A stretch of 9,790 nt of DNA from JBDUCV01 sp040003255 (lineage in GTDB: Bacteria; Actinomycetota; Actinomycetes; Mycobacteriales; Jatrophihabitantaceae), in the NCBI GenBank assembly GCA_040003255.1, contig JBDUCV010000079.1, forward strand, positions 1 through 9,790. The letters run 5' to 3'. Under the pieces are notes generated by a model. That model did not search any database. It was given only the letters and a program-made list of their open reading frames with translations, and was not told the DNA's origin. The translations under genes and the position numbers were made by a program. Below are positions 1 to 6,452 of this stretch, piece after piece (position 1 is the first letter of the stretch; every line of letters begins with the position of its first letter).

Positions 1-907
1 CGCAGGCAGCGACCGCATCCCAGTTGAGGCCGCTACCACTCGTGGTCGGGGCGGGAGCGGGCGCCAGCGCAGGCGCGGGCTGCCGCTTGGTGCCCACCTT
101 CGTCACCTGCGTGATCGGCGCGACGAGCTGGGTACGGATCACCTTTTTCTCGCCGATCAGCTTGCCGTCGAGATAAGCGGCGGCGTAGGTGACCTTGGCG
201 CTACCCGGCTTGCCCTCGGTGACCACCGCGCTCTGCCCCTCGGGCATCGACGAATCCTGATCGATTCTGATCTGGTAGCCGACCGATTCGGTCAGGATGA
301 GGGTCTTGTGGGTCACCCGCCGCAGCACGATCTTCTGGCCGTTGACCAGCGCAGCAGCCAGCTTGACGTTGAGCCGATCCTCGGCGCCGACGGTCAGCTT
401 CAGGGCAGCGAACAGGGCGCTGACTGAGGCGTCGGTCGACGTCACAGTCTGCGTCTTGCCATCGTGGACGACGGTGACCTTCTTCGGGGTGCGCAATTCG
501 ATGTCGGTCGGCGACAGCGGCAGCCGCTTGTCGCGTGACACCGAGCTGAAGTCAGCGGTCGAGTAGCCCAGTTGGCTCAGCGCTTCGTCGACGGTCGGCG
601 CCGTCGTCCAGATGTCGGCCTTCTTGCCGTCGACGACCAGATGGAGCAGTCGGCCGCGCTTGAGCACGATCTCGGCGCCGTCACCGATCTTGGCGCTCAC
701 CGGGGGCGCGACGATGTCGTGCTCGCCGACCGACAGGTGCGCGTCGTACAACGCGCCGCGAACGGTGGCTGCCGTGGTGTGGATCTTCCTGCCCTCTCCG
801 TCGAGCTTGAGGTTCACCGTCTTGTCGACAGTGGCCCAGGCGACCGTGCCGGCGACGAGGCCGGCGAGAACTGTTCCGTATAGGCCGTACTTGATGGTGC
901 GACGCAC
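1..907 (-). CDS. rpfB: Resuscitation-promoting factor RpfB, 3' end cut by the window edge
   Basis: Secreted or membrane-anchored cell-wall lytic factor that cleaves peptidoglycan and promotes regrowth of resting actinobacteria. The 302 visible codons encode a basic N-terminus, one hydrophobic segment (about residues 8-26), three DUF348 (YabE-like) repeats (about 28-185), a G5 domain (about 199-273), an Ala/Pro linker (274-294), and the first residues of the Rpf transglycosylase-like domain, NWDAVAAC at 295-302. The catalytic glutamate, expected just after that Cys, lies outside the window. M. tuberculosis RpfB is 362 aa with the same domain order, so roughly 70 residues are missing. The start is GTG at 907, chosen because AGGGAG lies 7 nt upstream and the hydrophobic segment follows directly. 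M. tuberculosis RpfB has a lipobox-like Cys after its hydrophobic segment; here there is none, so an uncleaved anchor or ordinary signal peptide is inferred. It follows tatD by 130 bp. Confidence 0.93.
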   Translation of the reverse strand, partial: MRRTIKYGLYGTVLAGLVAGTVAWATVDKTVNLKLDGEGRKIHTTAATVRGALYDAHLSVGEHDIVAPPVSAKIGDGAEIVLKRGRLLHLVVDGKKADIWTTAPTVDEALSQLGYSTADFSSVSRDKRLPLSPTDIELRTPKKVTVVHDGKTQTVTSTDASVSALFAALKLTVGAEDRLNVKLAAALVNGQKIVLRRVTHKTLILTESVGYQIRIDQDSSMPEGQSAVVTEGKPGSAKVTYAAAYLDGKLIGEKKVIRTQLVAPITQVTKVGTKRQPAPALAPAPAPTTSGSGLNWDAVAAC

Positions 908-930
908 TTACAAACTCCCTAGCAACGGCC

Positions 931-950
931 GTCACCGCGGACGCGGTGAC
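931..950. repeat. 20-bp inverted repeat upstream of rpfB, possible operator
   Basis: Two 9-bp arms, GTCACCGCG and CGCGGTGAC, are separated by 2 nt and form a near-perfect palindrome 23 bp upstream of the rpfB GTG. A further GTCACA box lies at 983-988. The GTCAC core resembles half-sites reported for the response regulator MtrA, which controls rpfB in M. tuberculosis. MtrA sites are usually direct repeats, however, and these arms are inverted. No T-run follows, so a terminator is unlikely. It could be a protein-binding site or a leader-RNA hairpin. The repeat is seen directly; the regulator is a guess. Confidence 0.45.
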
Positions 951-1037
951 GCTGCCCTGAACGTGCGACCCCGGTAAACGAAGTCACAGGACCATAACGG
1001 CCAAGGTGTGCCACCGGCCAATCGCGCGGGCGCGAAA

Positions 1038-1958
1038 TTAGGGCGTGGGAGGTGTGTCAGGCGTAAAGACGGTGCCGAACAGCCGTGCCCCCGTCGAAGC
1101 CATCGCGGCGCATAGGTCGACCGGATCGGTCCCCACCGCCGCAGCCAGCGCCAGCACCGTGTAGGGCAGCAGAAATGGGGCGTTCGGACGTCCACGAAAG
1201 GGGTGCGGGGTCAGGTACGGAGCGTCGGTCTCGACCAGGACGTCACCCGGCGAGGCCACCGCGGCCGCCGCCCGCACGCCGGGGGCGTTTGTGAACGTGA
1301 CCACACCGGCAAAGGAAAGGACATATCCGGCATCGAGACAGGCTCTGGCCATCGTTTCGTCCCCGGAGAACGCGTGAAACATAACGTGTGGGGGGGCGCC
1401 CTCGTCGGCCAGGATCCGCATCACGTCGTCGTGGGCGTCCCGGTCGTGGATCATCAACGGTTTGCCAACCCGCTTGGCCAAGTCGATGTGACGGCGGAAA
1501 TGTGCCTGTTGGTCCCCCGGCGTGGTGCGCTCCCAGTAGTAGTCCAGGCCGGTCTCGCCGACGGCGACGACCCGTGGATGACGGGCGAGGCGCTCCAACT
1601 CGGCGTACCCGTCATCGTCAAGCTCGGCGACCTCGTTGGGATGCACAGCCACCGCGGCGAAGACGTCGGGATGGTGCTCGGCGGCTTGCACGCACCAGGC
1701 GGACGACGTGATCGTGTCACCGACCGTGATCACTCGGGTGACGCCAACCGACCGCGCCCGCGTCATTGCCTCGGCGACGAATCCCGGCGACGGCTCGACG
1801 CCGGCACGGTGCGCCATCGCATCGAGGTGGCAGTGCGCATCGAACACCGCAGCAGAGAGTGGAGGCGGGGCGGGCGAGGCGAGGCGATCGGGCGAGGCCG
1901 ACGGGGCCGCCCGCCCCCCCGCCCTCGCCTCCCCTCTCAGGCTTGGCACGTGGGGCAC
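1038..1958 (-). CDS. tatD: TatD-family metal-dependent hydrolase (putative 3'-5' DNase)
   Basis: Cytosolic TIM-barrel hydrolase of the TatD/YcfH family; characterised members are Mg-dependent exonucleases or DNA-repair nucleases. The metal ligands are all visible in family order: HxH in FDAHCHLD (H42, H44), E135 in GETGLDYYW, H171 in MIHDRDAH, H195 in MFHAFSG, and D245 in VETDAPYLTP. At 306 aa it exceeds the usual ~260-280 because of an Ala/Pro/Arg-rich N-terminal lead of about 37 residues. Shorter proline-rich leads are common in actinobacterial TatD. The start is uncertain: GTG at 1958 is the longest choice, GTG at 1949 is possible, and GTG at residue 38 would give the bare catalytic domain. 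None has a convincing Shine-Dalgarno sequence. It lies 54 bp after metG and 130 bp before rpfB, in the same direction. tatD next to rpfB matches the M. tuberculosis order. Confidence 0.92.
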   Translation of the reverse strand: MPHVPSLRGEARAGGRAAPSASPDRLASPAPPPLSAAVFDAHCHLDAMAHRAGVEPSPGFVAEAMTRARSVGVTRVITVGDTITSSAWCVQAAEHHPDVFAAVAVHPNEVAELDDDGYAELERLARHPRVVAVGETGLDYYWERTTPGDQQAHFRRHIDLAKRVGKPLMIHDRDAHDDVMRILADEGAPPHVMFHAFSGDETMARACLDAGYVLSFAGVVTFTNAPGVRAAAAVASPGDVLVETDAPYLTPHPFRGRPNAPFLLPYTVLALAAAVGTDPVDLCAAMASTGARLFGTVFTPDTPPTP

Positions 1959-1982
1959 CCCGGCGGAGCAGAACCGACCAAG

Positions 1983-2021
1983 AGTCGCGTCACTTGGGGT
2001 TCACCAGTCGCGTCACTGGGG
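1983..2021. repeat. Direct repeat of ~16 bp across the metG stop codon
   Basis: AGTCGCGTCACTTGGGG (1983-1999) recurs as AGTCGCGTCACTGGGG (2006-2021), a 23-bp period with one base deleted in the second copy. On the coding strand the copy at 2006-2021 holds the metG stop codon, and the other copy repeats the same context just downstream. The most economical reading is a small tandem duplication of the metG 3' end. No function is evident. Confidence 0.6.
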
Positions 2022-3848
2022 CCCCTCAGGTACCTCGAGACGACTCAGCTCCTCGTCCACGATCGACGGGTCGAGTTTGGTAAACACCGGGCTGGGCGGC
2101 GCGATCGGTCGGCCGATCTCGATCGGCACCGACTGCCAGCGCGCGCCGTTGCCATAGTCGCCGGTCAGCACGCTGTAGGAAGTCGAAGCAACAGCGCCGG
2201 CCGAGTTCGGTGCAGCCTCGGCGGCGATCTCGTCCTGCCCGTCGACCAGCTCGGGCATCGCCGCCCACTGCCCGACCCCGCCGAGCTGGGCGTGGACGCG
2301 GGACGAGGACGACGGCAGGAACGGCGTCAGCATCGTCTTGACGTCGTCCACCACCTGCAGCGCGACGTGCAGCACGGACGCCATCCGGTCCGGGTCCTCG
2401 GTGCGCAGCTTCCAGGGCGCGGTGTCGGAAAGGTACTTGTTCGCCTCGCCCACCAGGCGCATCACGTCGGTAATCGCGGCCTTCTGCCGGGACTTTGCGA
2501 GCAGGTCGCCGACCGATCCGAACGCCGCCCGCGACGAACCGAGCAGCGCGTGGTCGGCGTCGGTGAGTGCACCTGGCGGGGGGATGGAGCCGACGTTCTT
2601 GGCGGTCATCGCGATCGTCCGGTTGACCAAGTTTCCCCACCCTGCGACAAGCTCGTCGTTGTTGCGACGCAGGAACTCCGACCAGGTGAAGTCGGTGTCC
2701 TGGTTCTCCGGCCCGGCGACTGCTAAGTAATAGCGCAGCGCATCGGGGTCGTAGCGCGACAGCATGTCGCCGACATAGATCACGACATCGCGAGAGGAGG
2801 AGAACTTGCGACCCTCCATGGTCAGGAACTCACTCGACACGACCTCGTAGGGGCGGTCGAGGCCGCCGAAATCGCCGGGCGTCCCGTCGCGATCACCCTG
2901 CCCGGAGTAGCCGAACAGCATCGCCGGCCAGATCTCAGCGTGGAAGACGATGTTGTCCTTGCCCATGAAGTAGTAGCCCCGGGCATCCGGCGATTGCCAG
3001 AACGGGCGCCATGCGTCGACATCTCCCGTCCGCGCCGCCCATTCAATCGACGCGGAAAGGTAGCCGATCACCGCGTCGAACCACACATACAGGCGCTTGT
3101 CGGGACGGTCGGACCAGCCGGGCAGCGGCACCGGAACTCCCCAGTCCAGGTCACGGCTGATCGCCCGCGGCTTGAGGTCGTCGAGCAGGTTGAGGGTGAA
3201 CTTCTGCACGTTGGTGCGCCAATGCGTCTGCTGGCGTAGCCAGTCGCCGAGGGTGCGGGTGAACGCAGGCAGGTCGAGGAAGTAGTGCTCAGTCTCGACG
3301 AAACGCGGCTTTTCGCCGTTGATGCGCGAACGCGGACTGATCAGGTCGGCGGGGTCGAGCTGGTTGCCGCAGTTCTCGCACTGGTCGCCGCGGGCGCCGT
3401 CGTAACCACAGATCGGACACGTGCCCTCGATGTAGCGATCGGGCAGCGTGCGCCCGGTCGACGGACTGATCGCGCCGAGCTGGGTTTTCGGGAACACATA
3501 CCCGTTCTTCAACAGGCCGAGGAACAGCTGCTGGGTCACCCGGTAGTGGTTCTGCGTCGTCGTGCGGGTGAACAGGTCGTAGGACAGGCCCAGCCGCTGA
3601 AGGTCCTTGGCAATCACGACGTTGTAGCGGTCTGCCAGTTCGCGTGGGCCGACGCCCTCCTTGTCGGCCTGCACCAGGATCGGCGTGCCGTGCTCGTCGG
3701 TGCCGCTGACCATGAGCACGTTGTTGCCGGCCATCCGCTGGTAGCGGCTGAACACGTCGGACGGGACGCCAAACCCGGCGACGTGGCCGATGTGCCGCGG
3801 GCCGTTGGCGTAGGGCCAGGCGACCGCGGTCAGCACATGACTGCTCAT
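2013..3848 (-). CDS. metG: Methionyl-tRNA synthetase
   Basis: Class I aminoacyl-tRNA synthetase that activates methionine with ATP and charges initiator and elongator tRNA-Met. The HIGH signature is exact at residues 19-22 (GPRHIGH). The SGTDEHGTP motif is at 48-56. A zinc knuckle C144-x2-C147-x9-C157-x2-C160 lies in the connective-peptide region. KDNIVFHAEIWP spans 297-308, and the KMSKS loop appears as KFSSS (348-352), the usual variant in this actinobacterial subtype. The alpha-helical anticodon-binding region fills about 370-540. At 611 aa it belongs to the longer four-Cys form, distinct from the ~519-aa mycobacterial enzyme. No C-terminal tRNA-binding EMAP domain is seen. Start ATG at 3848 puts the conserved N-terminal strand (VLTAVAWPYANG) at its normal place. 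A -10-like box 6 nt upstream and no Shine-Dalgarno suggest a leaderless mRNA. It follows rsmI by 46 bp. Confidence 0.97.
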   Translation of the reverse strand: MSSHVLTAVAWPYANGPRHIGHVAGFGVPSDVFSRYQRMAGNNVLMVSGTDEHGTPILVQADKEGVGPRELADRYNVVIAKDLQRLGLSYDLFTRTTTQNHYRVTQQLFLGLLKNGYVFPKTQLGAISPSTGRTLPDRYIEGTCPICGYDGARGDQCENCGNQLDPADLISPRSRINGEKPRFVETEHYFLDLPAFTRTLGDWLRQQTHWRTNVQKFTLNLLDDLKPRAISRDLDWGVPVPLPGWSDRPDKRLYVWFDAVIGYLSASIEWAARTGDVDAWRPFWQSPDARGYYFMGKDNIVFHAEIWPAMLFGYSGQGDRDGTPGDFGGLDRPYEVVSSEFLTMEGRKFSSSRDVVIYVGDMLSRYDPDALRYYLAVAGPENQDTDFTWSEFLRRNNDELVAGWGNLVNRTIAMTAKNVGSIPPPGALTDADHALLGSSRAAFGSVGDLLAKSRQKAAITDVMRLVGEANKYLSDTAPWKLRTEDPDRMASVLHVALQVVDDVKTMLTPFLPSSSSRVHAQLGGVGQWAAMPELVDGQDEIAAEAAPNSAGAVASTSYSVLTGDYGNGARWQSVPIEIGRPIAPPSPVFTKLDPSIVDEELSRLEVPEGPQ

Positions 3849-3860
3849 AGGTGAAGCCTA
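3849..3860 (-). promoter_or_regulatory. Candidate leaderless -10 element for metG
   Basis: On the minus strand TAGGCT (3860-3855) matches the actinobacterial -10 consensus TANNNT and is followed by 6 nt (TCACCT) and then the metG ATG. That spacing puts the transcription start at the A of the start codon. No purine-rich Shine-Dalgarno sequence lies between, and no good -35 hexamer is seen 16-18 bp further up. Leaderless transcription is common in actinobacteria; it is inferred here. Confidence 0.5.
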
Positions 3861-3894
3861 GTGACGCGGCGACACCGGATTTGCCGACCCGCGA

Positions 3895-4743
3895 TCAGCG
3901 CTTGGCGGCCACCACGGCGTCGAACACAGTCCGCTTTGGCACCCCGTACGCCACCGCGACGGCAGCGATCGCCTGCTTGCGAGGCTCGCCACCCGCCTCG
4001 CGGCCGGCGACCGCGGCGGCGAGGTCGACCGGATCGGTCGGCGACCCCCCCGGCGGCTCCGCGCCCGCAACGACCAGGGTGATCTCGCCGCGCACACCGT
4101 CTCGTGCCCAAGCGGCCAGTTCGGCCAGCGAGCCGCGGCGGACCTCCTCGTATATCTTGGTCAGCTCGCGGCACACGACGGCCTGGCGCCCTGCGCCGAA
4201 CGCCGCCGCCAGATCCGACAGCGATGCAGCAAGCCGATGCGGCGCCTCGAACAGCACCATCGTCCGCGGCTCGCCGGCCAACTCGGCGAGCAACCGGCGC
4301 CGTTCGCCAGCTCGACGAGGCAGGAAGCCCTCGAAGCAAAACCGATCGACGGCGAGCCCCGACACAGCCAGCGCGGCGGTCACCGCCGAGGGCCCGGGCA
4401 GCACCGTCACCGCGATGCCTTCCGCAACCGCGGCCGTCACCAGCCGGTAGCCCGGATCAGATACCGAGGGCATACCCGCGTCGGTGACCACGAGCACGTT
4501 CTGGCCGGTGTGCAGCGCGACGAGCAGCTGTGGCACTCGAGCGACCTCGTTGCCGTCGAAGAAGGACACCACCCGCCCGGACGGGACGACCTCAAGGTCA
4601 GCGCACAACCGGCGCAGTCGCCTGGTGTCCTCCGCAGCGATCACCGGGCTCGTGCGCAGCGCCGCCACCAGTCGAGGTGTCGCATCGCCGGTGTTGCCCA
4701 GTGGGGCGCCTGCGAGAAGGAGCGTTCCGACAACGGGACTCAC
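3895..4743 (-). CDS. rsmI: 16S rRNA (cytidine(1402)-2'-O)-methyltransferase
   Basis: SAM-dependent tetrapyrrole-methylase-fold enzyme that 2'-O-methylates C1402 of 16S rRNA in the decoding centre. Family motifs are in order: LLAGAPLGNTGD (9-20, the ATPIGNLGD-type SAM loop), AAEDTR (36-41), VTDAGMPSVSDPG (86-98), LPGPSA (115-120), GFLPRR (139-144) and FEAPHR (165-170), with RELTKIYEEVRRGSL following. At 282 aa it is a normal length. The start is GTG at 4743, fixed because conserved sequence begins within five residues and only 23 bp separate it from the divergent pmt start. rsmI beside divergent pmt is also the M. tuberculosis arrangement (Rv1003/Rv1002c). metG follows downstream, so co-transcription is plausible even though metG may have its own promoter. 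The Ala/Gly-rich C-terminus ending GVPKRTVFDAVVAAKR looks like the small C-terminal helical domain of the family. Confidence 0.96.
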   Translation of the reverse strand: MSPVVGTLLLAGAPLGNTGDATPRLVAALRTSPVIAAEDTRRLRRLCADLEVVPSGRVVSFFDGNEVARVPQLLVALHTGQNVLVVTDAGMPSVSDPGYRLVTAAVAEGIAVTVLPGPSAVTAALAVSGLAVDRFCFEGFLPRRAGERRRLLAELAGEPRTMVLFEAPHRLAASLSDLAAAFGAGRQAVVCRELTKIYEEVRRGSLAELAAWARDGVRGEITLVVAGAEPPGGSPTDPVDLAAAVAGREAGGEPRKQAIAAVAVAYGVPKRTVFDAVVAAKR

Positions 4744-4766
4744 GCACAGACCCTACGATCGGCGCC
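4744..4766. promoter_or_regulatory. Divergent rsmI/pmt promoter with overlapping -10 elements
   Basis: The whole gap between the two start codons is 23 bp. On the plus strand TACGAT (4754-4759) is a TANNNT -10 followed by 7 nt and the pmt ATG. On the minus strand TAGGGT (4755-4750) is a TANNNT -10 followed by 6 nt and the rsmI GTG. The two hexamers share the T-A step at 4754-4755. Both transcripts would start at or next to the start codon. No Shine-Dalgarno is seen for either gene. The -35 regions would lie inside the opposite gene. The boxes are seen; activity is inferred. Confidence 0.55.
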
Positions 4767-6407
4767 ATGACGGTGACCGTGGACGCGCCTGCGGGCGAGC
4801 CCGATGTCACCGACCGGTCGGCCGATAACGCTACCGAGCGGGCCGCGATGGCCGAGCCGCCGCAGCCCGCAGGACCCGTTCCGGAGTCGCTACGTCCGTG
4901 GCACGACCCACATCCGCGTCTTGGCTGGCTGGTATCGGTGCTGACGGTCCTCGTGGCGGCCTTCACCCGACTTTGGGCGCTCGGCTGGCCACCGGGCAAG
5001 TCGTTCGATGAGGTCTACTACGCCAACGAGTCTCAGGAACTGCTGCGCTTCGGTTACGAGGACAACCGCGGCTACATGTTCATCGTCCACCCGCCGCTCG
5101 GCAAGTGGCTGATCGCGCTGCCGCAATGGCTCTTGCGCAACCAGGGCGAGTTCGCCTGGCGGTTGGCCCCCGCGCTCGCCGGGATCGTCAGCGTGCTGCT
5201 GGTGACCCGTATCGCCCGGCGGATGTTCCGCTCCAACCTGTTCGGCGGCACTGCCGGGCTACTGCTCGCGCTGGACGGCGTTTCGGTCGTCCAGTCGCGG
5301 GTAGCCCTGCTCGATATCTTCCTGCAGCTCTTCGTGCTGGCGGGCTTCGGCGCGCTCATCTTGGACCGCGACCAGTTGCGGGGTCGGCTCGCCGGTCTGC
5401 TGGCCGACGGTGCCGACCTCGGGAGCCGGGTACCGACACTGGGGCCCCGTCCGTGGCGGCTCGTCGGCGGCGTGATGCTCAGCGCGTCGTGCGCGGTCAA
5501 GTGGTCCGCGCTGTCGTTCTTCGTCGCCTTGGTGGTGCTGTCGCTGGTGTGGGACCGCGGCGCGCTGAAGGCGGCCGGCGTGCAGCGGTCGTGGCGCACG
5601 GCCGCACTCAGGTCATGGCTCGGCGCGATCGGCTCGCTGCTCGTCGCGCCGGTCGCGGTGTACCTGCTCAGCTGGCTGGGCTGGTTCGCAGGCGAGAACT
5701 CCTGGGGGCGGCACTGGGCCGACGCCCACGGGAGCAGCGCCACGATGAACCTGCCGCTCGGCATCCACCTGCCGTTCAACTGGGGCTTTCTACCGGCCGG
5801 GCTGCGCTCGCTCGGCGCATATCACCTTGACGCCTATCGCTTCCACGAGTCTTTGTCCTCGCCGCACGCCTACGGTTCGAAGCCGTGGAGTTGGCTGATT
5901 CTCGGCCGGCCCGTCGAGTACTACTACGCCGGCGACGGCGTGACCGGATGCGGCGCGACCACCTGCTCGCGCGAGATTCTGCTGATCGGCACACCGCTGA
6001 TGTGGTGGGCGTTCGTCCCGGCGCTGCTCTGGCTGGTCTGGCATTGGCTCACCACGCGCGACTGGCGGGCGGCGGCCGTTTGGGTCGCGTTCGCGGCTGG
6101 TTGGCTGGTCTGGCTGCAGAACACCAAGCGGACGATGTTCCTGTTCTACATGACCCCGCTGATGCCGTTTCTCGTTTTGGGGTTGACGCTCGCCCTCGGA
6201 TCGCTGGTCGGGCCGGGGCTGCCTCGCGTGGGTGACACCCTCGACGACGGCGCGGCCGAGCGTCGTCGACTGTGGGGCTCGCTCGCGGTCGCCGGCTACC
6301 TCGGTCTGGTGATCGTCGACTTCGCCTGGATGTGGCCGCTGTTCACCGGCGGGCTGCTCACCTACGAGCAGTGGCACCTGCATATGTGGTTCCCCTCCTG
6401 GGTGTGA
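4767..6407 (+). CDS. pmt: Protein O-mannosyltransferase (dolichyl-phosphate-mannose-protein mannosyltransferase family)
   Basis: Integral membrane GT39 glycosyltransferase that transfers mannose from a polyprenyl-phosphate-mannose donor to Ser/Thr of exported proteins. After an Ala/Pro/Asp/Glu-rich cytosolic leader (1-50) the first membrane helix (about 52-70) is followed by the catalytic acidic motif GKSFDEVYYANES, with D81-E82. HPPLGKW (108-114) is the second conserved loop. Many hydrophobic segments follow, then QNTKRTMFLFYMTPLMPF near the last helices and the family-typical C-terminus LHMWFPSW. Length is 546 aa against 503 for M. tuberculosis Rv1002c, the excess being partly leader. ATG at 4767 is preferred over an open frame reaching upstream to 4530, because that extension would run through rsmI and has no membrane-protein character. 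A -10-like box 7 nt upstream suggests a leaderless mRNA. Secreted proteins, possibly including neighbours such as RpfB, are conceivable substrates, but nothing here shows it. Confidence 0.95.
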   Translation: MTVTVDAPAGEPDVTDRSADNATERAAMAEPPQPAGPVPESLRPWHDPHPRLGWLVSVLTVLVAAFTRLWALGWPPGKSFDEVYYANESQELLRFGYEDNRGYMFIVHPPLGKWLIALPQWLLRNQGEFAWRLAPALAGIVSVLLVTRIARRMFRSNLFGGTAGLLLALDGVSVVQSRVALLDIFLQLFVLAGFGALILDRDQLRGRLAGLLADGADLGSRVPTLGPRPWRLVGGVMLSASCAVKWSALSFFVALVVLSLVWDRGALKAAGVQRSWRTAALRSWLGAIGSLLVAPVAVYLLSWLGWFAGENSWGRHWADAHGSSATMNLPLGIHLPFNWGFLPAGLRSLGAYHLDAYRFHESLSSPHAYGSKPWSWLILGRPVEYYYAGDGVTGCGATTCSREILLIGTPLMWWAFVPALLWLVWHWLTTRDWRAAAVWVAFAAGWLVWLQNTKRTMFLFYMTPLMPFLVLGLTLALGSLVGPGLPRVGDTLDDGAAERRRLWGSLAVAGYLGLVIVDFAWMWPLFTGGLLTYEQWHLHMWFPSWV

Positions 6408-6418
6408 CAGTTGCGGGC

Positions 6419-6452
6419 TAGGGTCGGGGCGGCAACGCGAAGGGTGGGTCTC
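6419..6452 (+). promoter_or_regulatory. Candidate promoter and ribosome binding site of the acyl-CoA ligase gene
   Basis: TAGGGT (6419-6424) fits the TANNNT -10 pattern and would give a start near 6431. AAGGGTGGG, beginning at 6440, ends 4 nt before the ATG at 6453 and can serve as Shine-Dalgarno. No convincing -35 is seen, so the ligase may instead be read through from pmt. The Shine-Dalgarno favours ATG 6453 over the upstream in-frame TTG at 6411. Confidence 0.4.

Noticed and set aside
1022..1035. Palindrome TCGCGC-GG-GCGCGA just after the tatD stop, considered as a terminator
   Set aside because: Short arms of alternating C and G occur often by chance at this base composition, and no T-run follows.
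908..1037. A c-di-AMP (ydaO-type) riboswitch upstream of rpfB
   Set aside because: Such riboswitches precede some actinobacterial rpf genes, but this 130-bp gap is too short and I see none of the expected long paired structure.
1860..1925. Purine-rich GGCGAGGC-type repeats
   Set aside because: They encode the Ala/Pro/Arg-rich N-terminal lead of TatD; the repetition is explained by low-complexity coding sequence.
1203..2726. Long plus-strand open frame of 507 codons
   Set aside because: It lies antisense to tatD and metG, both with full catalytic motifs. The peptide is Arg/Gly/His-rich without domain character, typical of a shadow frame in G+C-rich DNA.
4530..4766. N-terminal extension of pmt by 79 codons
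   Set aside because: It overlaps the rsmI 5' end in antisense and is Arg/Pro-rich. ATG 4767 gives a normal leader before the first membrane helix.
6411..6452. TTG start 14 codons upstream in the acyl-CoA ligase frame
   Set aside because: It has no Shine-Dalgarno, whereas ATG 6453 has one and yields the expected family N-terminus.
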